Source: Acorus gramineus (lineage: Eukaryota > Streptophyta > Magnoliopsida > Acorales > Acoraceae). Taken from it: a stretch of DNA of 64,000 bases. The notes beneath the pieces are model-generated. The model was not told the DNA's origin and did no database searches. It was given only the letters and a program-made list of their open reading frames with translations. Where the stretch lies: assembly GCA_030737835.1 (NCBI GenBank), contig CM060852.1, positions 9,902,507-9,966,506 of the forward strand, written 5' to 3'. Below are positions 51,255-62,763 of this stretch, in pieces. Made by a program: the position numbers and the translations under genes. Position 1 is the first letter of the stretch. Every line of letters begins with the position of its first letter.

Positions 51255-52404
51255 ATGTATGATAATATTGGAAATCCGGCTGGGATGCAGAGACCCCCAA
51301 TGAATCCCCAGCCCAACCCCTTTGAAACCACGTTCTCTGGAGCTGGATCTGGATTCATCCGAGGCGGGTTAAGTGCCTATGGGGAGAAATTCTTGGGATC
51401 AAGTTCTGAATTTATGCAAAGTAATGTGGGTATTATGTTGGACATACATGTTAAGATTATACTGTAGATATGTGTCCATTATGATCTATTGTGGATGCAT
51501 ATTGCATAGTGGAATATAATTAGCCTTTTTTTGAATTTATGAACAGATAAGCAGGTATTTTTCAGATCCTCAATATTATTTTCAAGTGAATGATCAGTAT
51601 GTGAGGAACAAGTTGAAGGTGGTCTTGTTTCCATTCCTTCACAGGGTAAGATACATCTGTGTTGATTTATTGCTTTTAATCTTGCTTATTGTTGAAATTA
51701 CTGATCTTTAAGCGACCTAATGAGGTAAAAATAAAAATATTATTTGAATATTTTTCTTTTCTATTTGAATCCAGGGGCACTGGACCAGGATAACTGAGCC
51801 AGTGGGGGGCAGGCTGTCCTATAAACCTCCAATCTATGACATAAATGCCCCAGACTTATACATTCCTTTAATGGCGTTCGGCACATATGTTGTTTTCGCT
51901 GGCTTCTCATTGGGTCTTCGTGGAAAGTAAGCCATAGATTACATCATTCCTTTTTCTTATTCTTCTCTCACATAGCATTTGCTATCAATAACCATAATAA
52001 CTTCTTTTTCCTTTTGTAAAAAAATCAGGTTCAGCCCTGAGGCTTTGAGCCTGCTGTTCACAAAAGGACTGGCTGGCTGGTTCTTGCAAGTCCTGCTTCT
52101 AAAAGGGATACTGTATACTTTAGGCAGCGGGGAGGCTCCATTACTGGATATAGTAGCATATGGAGGGTATGCCTTCACAGGTATATCTTTAGCTGTATTG
52201 TTGAGGATCTTCTGGGGCTACTCATACTACTTTATGATGCCTTGGATGTGCGTATGCATGGGGGTGTTCTTGGTAAAAACAATGAAGAGGGTTCTCTTCG
52301 CAGAGATGAGGAGCTACGGCTCAAGCAGGCTGAATTATATGCTGCTCTTCATGGCTGCAATACAAATCCCTTTGTTCTTCTGGCTTGGTGGCTTTGGAGC
52401 TTGA
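51255..52404 (+). CDS. YIF1: YIF1/Hrf1 family ER-Golgi membrane protein (4 exons, 265 aa)
   Basis: Partner of Yip1 in ER-Golgi vesicle transport. Exons 51255-51425, 51547-51645, 51775-51926 and 52029-52404 give 266 codons with the stop. The N-terminus is Pro/Asn/Gln-rich and cytosolic ([20 protein letters not shown]). The hallmark core [35 protein letters not shown] and [19 protein letters not shown] follows. Four to five hydrophobic helices come after about residue 130, including [14 protein letters not shown] and [14 protein letters not shown]. Length and layout match plant YIF1 proteins. Divergent from the CLT gene. Confidence 0.95.
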
Positions 52405-53998
52405 ATTTTGTAATTTCCTTTCTTTTTAAAAATTTCCATATCTGTATTGAACTAATTAGTATCGTTAAGTCATGAACAAGTACTATTCTTCACTGGGTTT
52501 CTTTATGTTGCGTCACTTTAAGTTACTTCAGATACTATATATGGTAAAAATTGTACTTTAATTTGTGAGTTTTGACATCAGATAACATAAACGGTTCTAT
52601 ATTGACATCGTATGGGAATATTTTGTAGGATTTCTCCCTTTAAGTTTGATTATGAAAAAGTAAAATTCTCTTTACATGTTGTGCCCTTGTTTTGAATTTA
52701 TTCCACATTGCCTGTTGGAACATCTGCTGCCAAATGCATATCCATCTTCACATGATCATAAGACCACCTGTCACTATAGGCCTTCTATTAATAATTTTTT
52801 TTCATCTCTTTTTTCTAACCTCGAATGTTATATCTTACAACGATCCAAATGTTGAAATGTTTTTGTGTATAACAAAAAAAAAAATCAGGAGGACAGTTTC
52901 TTGTTCTACTTGAATTTTTATTTTAGAAACATCACCCCTATAGAGTCTCTGAAAATGATCAGATAAAGACTAGTTCTAATTAATTAAATATCAGAAGAAA
53001 ATATAACTGTACTTTTGATAAATATATAGATAAACTGACAGATGCTTGTGTTTTTCAGAATTTCAATTATATTGTAAAAACACTCCATGATACATTGTAT
53101 GACACCAAAATTCTATGATCTCCATTCGTATGCACCAATTTTGGTTTCTGCTCAGATTGGCGTATCTCATTGTCTTTTAATCCATGTCACTGTTTGGAAA
53201 GTATTAACATAGAAATTTTATCATCATCACTGAATCTAGTTTTATGACTGAGTGTTGCTATTCATGCAGGAAAATGTTGTACTGCATCATTCTGCAATCA
53301 CTTTTGCAAACCATTGAAGTTTTGATTTTTTTTAAAGCATATACATAGTTACATAGTACATATTTTTACGAAAATGAATTATATATTCGAATGAATTGAA
53401 TTTACCATTTCTTTTTTATATAATAGAGCATAATGACATGGTGTTAGTTGATTTATATATTGTATTAGTGATATGGTGTCTAATGACCGCAAAATCGTCT
53501 GATGAGTCAACATATGATAGGATTTTCAAAACAAGTTGGGGGCATTTGTTTAATCGGTATGTTTTCTGATAATAGGTTTGTCAATGGCCTGGTTAACTTG
53601 GGCACAAAGCAAGAACATCTAACCATTTTTTTAATCCAATACCCTGCTCCGCTGAGATCACCGCGGCTGATACGCGTTTTTGATGAGAAACTTCTCATTT
53701 CGTTCCCTGAGCTTTCTTCCTTCATGGTTGGCCCACCCAAACATTATTTAGCTCCCCACAAATCAAACTTTCCATAATGGCTTTCCATGGCTAGTCACAC
53801 TTAAAACTTCATCTTCTTCTATCCCATCTCCCTTTCCACTGATTCCCCATCATTCATCACAACTCTCAAGGCGTCCACCTAACCAAACGAACCACCACCA
53901 CCACTTCCACCTAAGCCCGTAGCACAATTCTACACACTTTGAGATCATAGGTTTTGATAGGGGCCGGAGGGGGTTGGGTGCCGTTATTCTGGTGAACC
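52405..53998 (+). other. Spacer between YIF1 and kinase 1
   Basis: YIF1 3' UTR then AT-rich sequence. From about 53.80 kb the C-rich leader of kinase 1 resembles the leader of kinase 2 (CCACTGATTCCCC versus CTACTGATTCTCC). No lectin-domain or signal-peptide coding sequence is seen in any plus frame upstream of the kinase. Confidence 0.6.
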
Positions 53999-55294
53999 AT
54001 GAGGAGCATGCTGACTAGAGGACGAGCGACAACAACAATAGATGATGATATCAACTTGGAGTTGGAGAGGTGGCCTCAGAAGTTCCCATATAGAAAATTA
54101 GTCACTGCGACAAATAACTTCAAGAAGGATCGCTGGCTTGGGCAGGGGGGCTTCGGTGTGGTCTACAGGGGTTTTCTTGATGATTTGGGGAGAGGTGTGG
54201 CCATAAAGAAGCTCTCATGGCAGGGTTCGAAGGAGTACCTGACGGAGGTGAGGGTCATGAGCCGACTGAGACACCGCAACGTGCTTCAGCTCTTCGGCTA
54301 CTGCCAAGAGAATGACCAGCCCTTGCTCGTATACGAGTTGGCCCCCAATGGGAGCCTTGACTCACAACTCTTCAAGTTAACGGGGTCGACAATGCTTTCA
54401 TGGGCGCGCAGGCGAAAGATCGTGCGTGGGTTGGCATACGCGCTGCGGTATCTCCAGGAGGAGTGCACGCAGTCCGTTGTGCACAGGGACATCAAGCCTG
54501 GCAACGTGCTCTTGGACAAGAATTTCGAGGTGAAGCTTGGGGATTTTGGCATTTCCATGCTTGCAGATGATCGCACTGAGTTGGATGAGGATGTGTACAA
54601 CCTAGGATACTCGGTTAGCGATGAGATCAGTACGCGTGTGTGCGGCACATTTGGCTACGTGGATCCCGAGTATGTCACCACTGCCCGGGTTAGCAAGGAA
54701 TCCGACTTGTATGGCTTCGGAATCGTTGTTTTACAGATTGCTTGTGGTAAAAAGGTCATTTTCGATGATACACATTTACCTAACTGGATTTGGGAGCTCT
54801 ATAAGAATGGGAAGTTGATGGAGGCAGTCGACCAGCGGTTGGGGACGAATTTCGATCACGAAGAAATGGAGAAGCTAATGATGTTAGGGCTGTGGTGCGC
54901 AAACTCGTCTCGTAAAAAACGGCCTTCAATAAGGCAAATCATTGGCGTTCTTGATTATGATGCTCCATTGCCAAAACTGGAAATACCTCATGACCTTCAT
55001 AGAGGGTCATCTGAGACCACCGCGGAGTCCCCTCAAACCCATACATTGCCATCGGCGATAGCCTTGGCATCATCATCCACTTCTTTGCCGTTTTGCACCC
55101 ACTCCAATTCTCAGCCATCATGCGCCGTGGCCAATTCTAAAAAAATCTTCATTGACTTGCAAGGACGGCACACCGATAAAACTTTTGCATCAAGTATAAT
55201 AAAAGATATGACAGGTGAAAGGGTGTGGAGCAAAACATATACGTATTCACGGGAGATCAAGACAAATACAAAGACGTTTTGTGGGAAAATGTAA
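53999..55294 (+). CDS. Lectin-less LecRK-type protein kinase 1 (intronless, 431 aa)
   Basis: Ser/Thr kinase whose catalytic domain is of the plant L-type lectin receptor-kinase class. It starts directly at the juxtamembrane block ERWPQKFPYRKLVTATNNF; there is no signal peptide, lectin domain or transmembrane helix, so it should be cytoplasmic. Motifs: glycine loop GQGGFG (48-53), VAIKK with Lys70, HRDIKPGN (162-169), DFG (182-184), DPE in place of APE (222-224), SDLYGFG, and KRPSIRQ in subdomain XI. The activation segment is about 14 residues longer than in its neighbour (ELDEDVYNLGYSVSDEIS). After about residue 325 comes a Ser/Thr-rich region and a tail (SKTYTYSREIKTNTKTF) shared with kinase 2. 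The ATG at 53999 is the first in frame. Catalytic residues are intact. Confidence 0.85.
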   Translation: MRSMLTRGRATTTIDDDINLELERWPQKFPYRKLVTATNNFKKDRWLGQGGFGVVYRGFLDDLGRGVAIKKLSWQGSKEYLTEVRVMSRLRHRNVLQLFGYCQENDQPLLVYELAPNGSLDSQLFKLTGSTMLSWARRRKIVRGLAYALRYLQEECTQSVVHRDIKPGNVLLDKNFEVKLGDFGISMLADDRTELDEDVYNLGYSVSDEISTRVCGTFGYVDPEYVTTARVSKESDLYGFGIVVLQIACGKKVIFDDTHLPNWIWELYKNGKLMEAVDQRLGTNFDHEEMEKLMMLGLWCANSSRKKRPSIRQIIGVLDYDAPLPKLEIPHDLHRGSSETTAESPQTHTLPSAIALASSSTSLPFCTHSNSQPSCAVANSKKIFIDLQGRHTDKTFASSIIKDMTGERVWSKTYTYSREIKTNTKTFCGKM

Positions 55295-57340
55295 AAGTCC
55301 CCCCACCACTACAGGGACAGCTCCAGCTCCATCCATGTCTATAGGACCAATAAGACCCAATTCTGAGTAGTGGTTATCATGTAATCCAGGTTTTGAATAC
55401 ATCCTTTGGTGGTAGATATGTAAAGCATATGTACCTACATTATTTTGTATCCTCTAAGCATGTTGGGAATGTTTGTTATGTTTGTCAGGAAGGGAAAAGT
55501 CAAAGAGTCATTGGTGCACTCTCTTTTATATATTTTGAATTTTTTTTTAAAGATATGCTTATGTAATTAAAAAAATGACCTTGTAAAAATATAGAATATA
55601 TTTTAATAAATTGAATAAGTAAATTTCAAATGCTACAAGTTATTGGAGTAAGACCACCGACCTTAATAAAAAGATAATGAACAAATCCATTCCATCCAAT
55701 TCAGTCTCATCCCCTGGATGAGAAAATTGTTAATATTTGAGAAAAAGCTAGTTCGATCATAAAATATACGGATATGATCCGTATCAGTATATCCTCTGAT
55801 TTGGATTGCGAATTTAAATTTTTTTAAAGCGGAGGTGAATCACAATCAAACATTAAAAAAAAAAAGTAAAATCAAAATCAAATCACCTAACCGACAAAAA
55901 AAGGGGTAGCCGACTAGGATTTCATGGACAAAAATTTCATGTCCATAAATTTGTAAATAAATCCTGTATTGTTTAATCAATGCATTTGAAAGAATAGATG
56001 ATCATGTGAAACCATGAAGAAGTGAATTTGTTTTCCAATGACAGCTACACTCACCTAAATCAATGAATGTGATCAAGAATCAGAATGAGTCACTGTATGC
56101 TGAACATGTTAAACTTCAAAAAAACAACAATTTCTGCATCCCGACAGATTTGAATATCACAAGAGTGGAAAATCTAAATATATCACATACTTTTTTAGGT
56201 GACGTTGCTTTTCATGCCGTCGTCAATGATTAAATATTGATCTTGATTCATCAAATGTTTTATGAAAATTACAAATGATAATATATAGTAAAAGATCAAA
56301 CCCATAATGAGATAAGCCACGATGAATCCATGAATAACGTTGCGGATATTATTTTTTCCATTCTCATTTTTAGTCTCCTTGCATATTGATTTTTTTTAAA
56401 AAATAATATACAACATCAATGAGGTATATAATTTTATGAATGAAAAAAAAATATATTTTAATAAATTATATAGACTTTTTTTTTTCCTTTTTGGGTTTGT
56501 TGCATATATATTATAAAAAAATATGTTATTTATTTTTATACCATCACAAATAACATATTTATTTTTATACCATTAGAATTTTTCTTAATGAAAAAAATGT
56601 GCCCTACACTTTTCCTTTTTAACAAAAATGAAATTTAATCATAGTTAGTTTTTAATAAAAAAGTGAAAATGATGAAAATAATTTTAACATAATTTTTGTC
56701 ATAATGTAAATAATTAAACATAATAACCTAATTAATATCTTGTTCTTTCCAAATCAACTGGGAGCCATTCAAACTTATTCTTTCTTTCCTTTTCTTCCAA
56801 TCAAGATCTATTTAAAAAACAAAAAATGTCATTTTGTAATATGTATGACTAATTATTATCAAAATAATTTTATTTCATTTTTATTAAAGTAAGTGTTAAT
56901 AATTACTATGTCTTAGCGCTAATCAATAGTTTGCGTATTTAATTTTTATGTTTGGATTTTAGATATAATTTATCATTTTCATGTTAATTTTTTTTATTTA
57001 TAAATATTGTATTTAATAAGGTAAAATATGAAAAATAAAAAAAATAAGGGTAATTTGGACATTTTTTCAAGACATCAGCGGTTTTAATAGAAATTTGGAT
57101 AGAAGTTAACCAGAATGGTAAATCTGCATAATTCTACATATTCCAATAGTATACAAATAAATAGGTTATTTGGAGTGGTATAAAAATAAATAGTATGATT
57201 TTAGATGATATACATGCAAAAAAATCCAAGTTAGCACCAACCTGGTCAAATTGACCCAGGTCCAATTTTGCAATTAAAACTGGTTTGGGGAAAAACATAA
57301 AATTTAATTTTTAGGGGGGTTAAAAGTAAAATTTCCATAA

Positions 57341-57349
57341 TTCATTCAT
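57341..57349 (+). repeat. Left 9-bp target duplication TTCATTCAT
   Basis: Exact partner of 58244-58252. Confidence 0.7.
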
Positions 57350-58243
57350 GGGTTAATTGTCGAGGTACCCTTGTAGCCAACCCCCAATGATTCCTGTGCC
57401 TCACCTTTTAAAAAAAAATTTTCTGTACCCTATAACAAACACTTAATTTTTTTTCTACACTCATCCCTTTAATTCTCTTAGTCCCAATAATCACAATTTC
57501 CCCCCTGTAAGTGCATATATGTTTTCTGTAACTTTCATAACACAAAATGCAATTTCTGTAAATATTATTTGTAAGTACATTATTATGCATGTCATGTAAA
57601 AATGTTAACTTGCAAAACATTAGAGAAATATACGTTAATGCATAACACTTGAAAAATATTTTATCACAATAAATAAATCAAAGCACTTGAATTCATCGAA
57701 TGTTTATATTCTGAAATTCTTTTCCTACCCTAATGAAGAAAGATGTTGTATTTAATCTGACCATCTTCATGTCATTTTGGTTGAAATCGAATCTACTGTT
57801 ACACCTTCAAGTTAGCAAGCATACATCATTAGAAAAAAAACGCAGTTCAAACTCTATTAGAGATGCAACAATTAGTCAAACACCAAAATAAATTAAATAT
57901 CAATAAGTGCGTACTTTATGACAATATGAGAATCATATATATATTAATGTTATGTATTAATGTATGTTTCCCTAGTGTTTTGTAAGTTGTCATTTTTACA
58001 TAACATAATAATGCATTTATAGATAATATTTACAGAAATTACATTTTGTGTTATCCAAGTTACAAAAAATACATATGCACTTACATGGGGAAAATTGCGA
58101 TTTTGTGGGGCAGGAAAAACTAAAGGGATAAGGATAAAAAAAAAATTAGGTGTTTACTGTATAGATACAATTTTTTTTTTTAAAAGGTGGGGGGCACATG
58201 AAAGAGTGGGGGTTGATTGTAGGGATATTTAGTCAATTCACCC
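57350..58243. mobile_element. 0.89-kb Mutator-like foldback element
   Basis: Inverted arms at about 57350-57650 and 57940-58243 surround a unique centre. The left end is GGGTTAATTG; the right end is CAATTCACCC, its near-complement. Mirrored inner blocks include CTGTAAATATTATTTG versus GATAATATTTACAG, and CCCCTGTAAGTGCATAT versus ATATGCACTTACATGGGG. The 9-bp duplication TTCATTCAT at both sides (57341-57349, 58244-58252) is typical of Mutator-like elements. It encodes nothing. Confidence 0.8.
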
Positions 58244-58252
58244 TTCATTCAT
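58244..58252 (+). repeat. Right 9-bp target duplication TTCATTCAT
   Basis: Exact partner of 57341-57349; it overlaps the first 26-bp direct repeat. Confidence 0.7.
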
Positions 58253-58784
58253 TTAAGTAAACAAAATAGGTAAACATCTTATTCATTTCTCTATTTGGAA
58301 CGGGAATATGACTTATTCTTGAGTATACATTTATTCCGGTATAAGTGAGTATAAATAAAGATAAAATGATTTTGTGTTTGGCTGTGTTTTGAATTATTCT
58401 CTTTGATAAACGTAAGAATAAATGTTTTATTGTTTGGGTAAAATGTAAATAAAGTATGGATAAAGATTTATAAAAGGTGAAAAAATAATGATAGTTGATT
58501 TGACAAAAGATTTATAAGAGGTGATGACAGTTGATTTGATAGTAGACCCACATATTCTTTGAATAAAATAACCTAGGATAATTTTAATTATTGGGATTGG
58601 TTGGAATCCATATACCACTTTATACTAGTTTATTTTAATATATTTTATCTCTAATTATTCTGTGTTTTTAAACACTCAAAATCCCTTATTCCCCTTTATC
58701 CTAAATTACCCATGGTTTTATTCCCGTTTCAAACGGGAGTTCAAGTCAACATCGTACCCATTCATTTAAGTAAACAAAACAGGT
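58246..58784. mobile_element. MITE-like insert bounded by 26-bp direct repeats
   Basis: A 26-bp phrase with core ATTTAAGTAAACAAAA occurs at 58246-58271 and 58759-58784 with one mismatch. Between them, the ends GGAACGGGAATA (about 58297) and ATTCCCGTTTCAAACGGG (about 58720-58737) are inverted-repeat-like. The interior matches 38565-38831. A 26-bp duplication is too long for a normal transposon footprint, so a local duplication is also possible. Confidence 0.6.
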
Positions 58785-58917
58785 GCCATCTGTCTGTGTT
58801 GATTTAAAGCTCACAGCCCACTTCTACCATCTCATCTCCTTCGAAAATTCCATTCACTTCTACTGATTCTCCACAATCGATCCCAACTCCAAAACCACTT
58901 CCAAGTACGAGTTGCCG

Positions 58918-60132
58918 ATGTGGGTTCAAAGAAAAACCAAAAAGGATCTCGACTTGGAGATAGAGAGGTGGCCCCAAAAGTTCCCCTACATCAAATTAGT
59001 CACCGCGACAAATAATTTCATGGCGGATCAAAAGGTCGGTGAGGGCGGCTTCGGCGTGGTCTACAAAGGTTTCCTGACCGACCTATCCATGGAAGTGGCC
59101 ATAAAGGCCATAAAGAGGTACTCTGATCTCCCAAGTCACGCTAAGACGCTATACGAAACAGAGGTCAAGATCACGAGCCAACTGAGACACCGCAACGTGA
59201 TTCGGCTCATCGGTTACTCCCACCACAAAGAACGGCCGTTGCTCGTGTATGAGTTGGCTCGCCATGGAAGCCTCAGTTCACATCTCTTCGAATCAAAGAG
59301 GCCACCGCTGTCGTGGGCGCAGAGACAAAATATCGCGCTTGGGTTGGCGCGCGGGCTGCGTTATCTCCACGAGGAGTGCGCGGCGTGGTACGTCGTGCAT
59401 AGGGACGTCAAGTCCGCGAACGTGTTGTTGGACGAGAATTATGAGGTGAAGATCGCGGATTTCGGCCTGGCCATGGTCGGCGATCACGGCAGGGACTTGC
59501 AGGAGACCGACGTGTGGGGTTCGGCGGGGTACGTGGCGCCCGAGTATCAGAGCACGGGCAGGTTCGGCAAGTGGTCCGACGTCTATAGCTTTGGAGTTGT
59601 TGTTCTTGAAATCGCGTGCGGTCGGAAGGCGATGGACTTGGTTAGGTGGGTTTGGGGGCTCTATGGGGCTGGGAGGATACTGGAGGCGGCCGACGCGAGA
59701 TTGGCAGGGGAGTTCGATACGCGAGTAATGGAGAGGTTGATGGTTTTGGGGCTGTGGTGCGCAAACCCGGATCATACGGAGAGGCCATCGATGAGGCAAG
59801 TCATCGGTGTTCTTGAGTTTTTTGAGGTTGCACTGCCGAAACTCGCTTTGGAAATGCCTTCGCCAAGATTTGTCGTGCCTAGGTCATCTGTGACCGCGGA
59901 AGAGGCCACTTCGCATCAAATTTTGTCGCTCACTGGTGCGTTGCCAGAGGAGTCCAGTTCTCAGTCCAATTCTAAAACATTGTCGTTCGACTCGAAAGGT
60001 TACACGCAAAAAGTTGTTTCATCAACCATGATAAAAAGTATGGGAGGAGAAGGGGCAAGGAGTACTAAAACATATGTGTATTCAGGGGAGATCAAGTCAA
60101 ATACAAAGACGTTCAATGTGACCAAATCTTAA
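58918..60132 (+). CDS. Lectin-less LecRK-type protein kinase 2 (intronless, 404 aa)
   Basis: Tandem paralogue of the kinase at 53999, in the same orientation. It starts at MWVQRKTKKDL (first ATG, 58918; upstream codons begin with TTG) and goes straight into EIERWPQKFPYIKLVTATNNF. There is no signal peptide, lectin domain or membrane helix. Motifs: GEGGFG (41-46), VAIKA with Lys63, Glu82 in helix C, HRDVKSAN (161-168), DFG (181-183), canonical APE (207-209), WSDVYSFGVVVLEIACGRK and ERPSMRQV. The activation segment has normal length. The C-terminal tail STKTYVYSGEIKSNTKTF matches kinase 1. The coding region is much more GC-rich than the flanks. Both copies keep an open frame despite visible divergence, so both are probably functional. 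Confidence 0.87.
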   Translation: MWVQRKTKKDLDLEIERWPQKFPYIKLVTATNNFMADQKVGEGGFGVVYKGFLTDLSMEVAIKAIKRYSDLPSHAKTLYETEVKITSQLRHRNVIRLIGYSHHKERPLLVYELARHGSLSSHLFESKRPPLSWAQRQNIALGLARGLRYLHEECAAWYVVHRDVKSANVLLDENYEVKIADFGLAMVGDHGRDLQETDVWGSAGYVAPEYQSTGRFGKWSDVYSFGVVVLEIACGRKAMDLVRWVWGLYGAGRILEAADARLAGEFDTRVMERLMVLGLWCANPDHTERPSMRQVIGVLEFFEVALPKLALEMPSPRFVVPRSSVTAEEATSHQILSLTGALPEESSSQSNSKTLSFDSKGYTQKVVSSTMIKSMGGEGARSTKTYVYSGEIKSNTKTFNVTKS

Positions 60133-61435
60133 ATGTCAATGTTCCATAGGAAATCTAAATTGTAACTTTTCATGGTTAGTTAAAGAATTCGCATCAAAGA
60201 GAAGGCTTAATATACATGGTTGATAATGAAGTCTTTAGTGAAAGCATGGAAGTTAGATGAGGAAAGAGGATTACTTTAACATAACAATACTAGAAATATG
60301 CATTCACTGATGTTTCCCTGACTTCCATTCATATTGTTTGCTTGACTGATCTTGTCAAAGGAGGGCCAATTAGAGTCCCTTTGGTCTCCAATTATTATTC
60401 CTCTCACCTACTAGCCAGCTTACAACCACCTTATAATAAGATTTTCAACCGCTGGGTAATCGCAAAACCGTGTATGACCAAGTCAACCAATGTTGGTACG
60501 CGTTTCTGAAGCGACTTTTGTCACTAACAGGAGTGATTTTGCTTCCCCGACTATAACAGTTGTGATTCAAACAAGAATTGTAATGGTTTACACTTTACAT
60601 ATTATAAACTTCAAATTTCTTTTTTCCTTTTGAACGATTCTTCATCCTCATGTTGTAAATTGTATTGTTTATCCCGATGAAAAGTGGGTTCCCCTGTATG
60701 GGTGTTTCACATGGCGCATATTTGTATGAAGGTTACTCATTGTATGTTTTCGGATAAAAATATATATCCTGGAACTTAAAAATATAATTAAAAATGAGTT
60801 CACATGTATTTTTCTATATCAAATCATCATCATACATCAAATCATGCCCTTCAAAAGAGAAGAAAAAGTGTTCACCTCACAACACAATAATTAAGTATTT
60901 AGGCCCACATTGTTAATATAAGCCAGCATTTGTGCCACATAGAGGATTCAATTGAAATCAGTGGAGCCCATTTTATTAATATATATAATATTGTACCACC
61001 AATAGAGTATAGATACTGTATAAACTGTATTGGTGGTACAATATACAATATATATTAGTGGTACAATTATTTTCAAGCTAGCCAACTGTCTTGCTTCAAA
61101 ATGGGCTCATTGATTATTTTTATTGTTAATTATTTTACTAGTCAAATCTATCGATATCAAATGGCGGTAAGAGGTCATCTCATTAAAGAGGGAGCTCTTC
61201 ACTGATTTTAATTGTATCATTTTAGTGGCACAAATACATACGTAGCCTCCACCGTTACAATAATATAATATATATTATATTAATTATCAGAAAATGATTC
61301 TCAGGTCCTATCTTAAAGGCCCCCATAAACTCCATGAGGTGGCACATGTGGTAATACCTATTATATCCTTAGAAACATTCTAGGTAACTATTCTTTATCA
61401 TTATAGACGGTTATTTTTTTCTTTTTTGACGTGTG
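60133..61435. other. 3' flank of kinase 2 and a foldback element
   Basis: AT-rich spacer. The only structure is the hairpin-forming repeat at about 60920-61240. Confidence 0.6.
60920..61240. repeat. Foldback MITE-like element
   Basis: Outer arms share ATTTGTGCCAC...AATCAGTG in opposite orientation. Inner arms AGCCCATTTT / AAAATGGGCT and ATTGTACCACCAATA / TATTGGTGGTACAAT also pair. Boundaries are approximate and no target duplication was assigned. Confidence 0.55.
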
Positions 61436-62025
61436 TCATTTTTTTCCTTTCTTTTGATTTTGGCTTATCCCAATTGAATTAATAATCGATAATTGAATCC
61501 AATCCTCAATTTTTTTTGTTGAATTTTTTATTTTTTTTAAAAGAAATTTGAGATGCATATTGGAAATTTGAAGAATTTTTTTAATAATCGACAATTGCAT
61601 CATCTGATTTAATGTTTGAAAGCTTTTCACCCTCTGATTAGATCGGAAAGCATAATTGAACAATTTTGGCATTCTTTTCAATGTGTGGCTACCTAGGTTT
61701 GGCGTTTTTTTTTTTTGAAATTTTTTACAATTTTTTTTTGGAATTTGATGTTTGTTGTTAATTATCCTAGTATCCGATCTGGCTATTCTGAATATAGGAT
61801 TCGATTTTTATCTTTTAATTCCTTTGATATTACATTATGAATCTGGCATTTGATATATATATATATATATGATTTTTTATATTGAATCTGGTATATTATA
61901 CTCATAATTAGTCACATTTGTGAAATGTAATATGAAACTGAATTACATTCAACAAATGTAACTCACAGTTCATCATTTATATGAAAATCAGTTATATTTT
62001 GCAAATGTAACTGACAGTTCATCAT

Positions 62026-62337
62026 TTGAATGTTGCTGAGACTGCTGTTGTTTCTCATGAGAAACTTGAGTATTGCAAAAAGTATTTGGACTCACTGCAT
62101 GCATCTCTGATGAACTTTTTCACAAAAATTAATAATTGTAGAACAGTTGGTGATGAAACGGTACAAGATTCAGTTGTTCACTCTCCGATCAAAGTTCGAA
62201 GTAAAGGGCGGCCACCATAAAAAATGAAGGCATCTAAGGTCTTCAAGTCAAGGAGAAAGCAAGTGAAGAATTCTGAAAGTGATAATGTGCAGAATGTTGG
62301 TGAAGTTGCTGGATATGCTGTCTGTGATGTTTTTTTA
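62026..62337 (+). pseudogene. FAR1/FHY3-related (MULE transposase-derived) C-terminal remnant
   Basis: The plus frame reads EKLEYCKKYLDSLHASLMNF, then SPIKVRSKGRPP, an in-frame TAA, and KMKASKVFKSRRKQVKNSES. The block V-S/T-KGRP followed by a Lys/Arg-rich run is the usual C-terminal linker of FAR1-related proteins and MULE transposases. The stop and the lack of transposase or FAR1 domains upstream mark it as broken. Confidence 0.5.
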
Positions 62338-62763
62338 TTTTTCAGTTATTTTTGTGTATTTCTTTTCCATCGACATGTGTTATACCCTTTTTGTTATATC
62401 TGAAGTTTTGTAATGGGCTTAATGTGGGACTGAGTTACATTTTATCATAATCTAGTTACATTTTAGAAAAGTCAGTTACATTGATAAAATAGTTAGTTAC
62501 ATATCTGTTTAAAACTAGTTATATTGTTACAAATATACATAGCAATGCTGTCACCTGCTATAGAATTCATATCATATAGCATAGCATAAATCACATACAT
62601 AAAACATTTGCATTGACCAATATTAAACGAATGGATCACATTGCTTTACATTTCTCAAAACAGCAAAAAATATAAAAAATTTCTAATTTCAGTTATACAA
62701 ATCAGTTCACATTTAAACTTGTATGGTTTTGCCAAATTATTTTGTATATACATATATGACAAA

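Larger units (their letters stand above)
55295..58917. other. Spacer between the two kinase genes
   Basis: Very AT-rich. 55.3-57.3 kb shows no gene or element ends; short repeats such as TTATTTTTATACCAT near 56530-56575 are present. Then come a foldback MULE-like element (57350-58243) and a second element (about 58272-58758) between 26-bp direct repeats. The last 130 bp are the C-rich leader of kinase 2. Confidence 0.65.

Noticed and set aside
52405-53998. Upstream lectin domain for kinase 1
   Set aside because: No legume-lectin motifs or signal peptide in any plus frame; the open frame at 53502-53777 is not lectin-like.
59293-59799. 168-codon minus-strand frame over kinase 2
   Set aside because: Antisense of a GC-rich kinase domain; no independent similarity.
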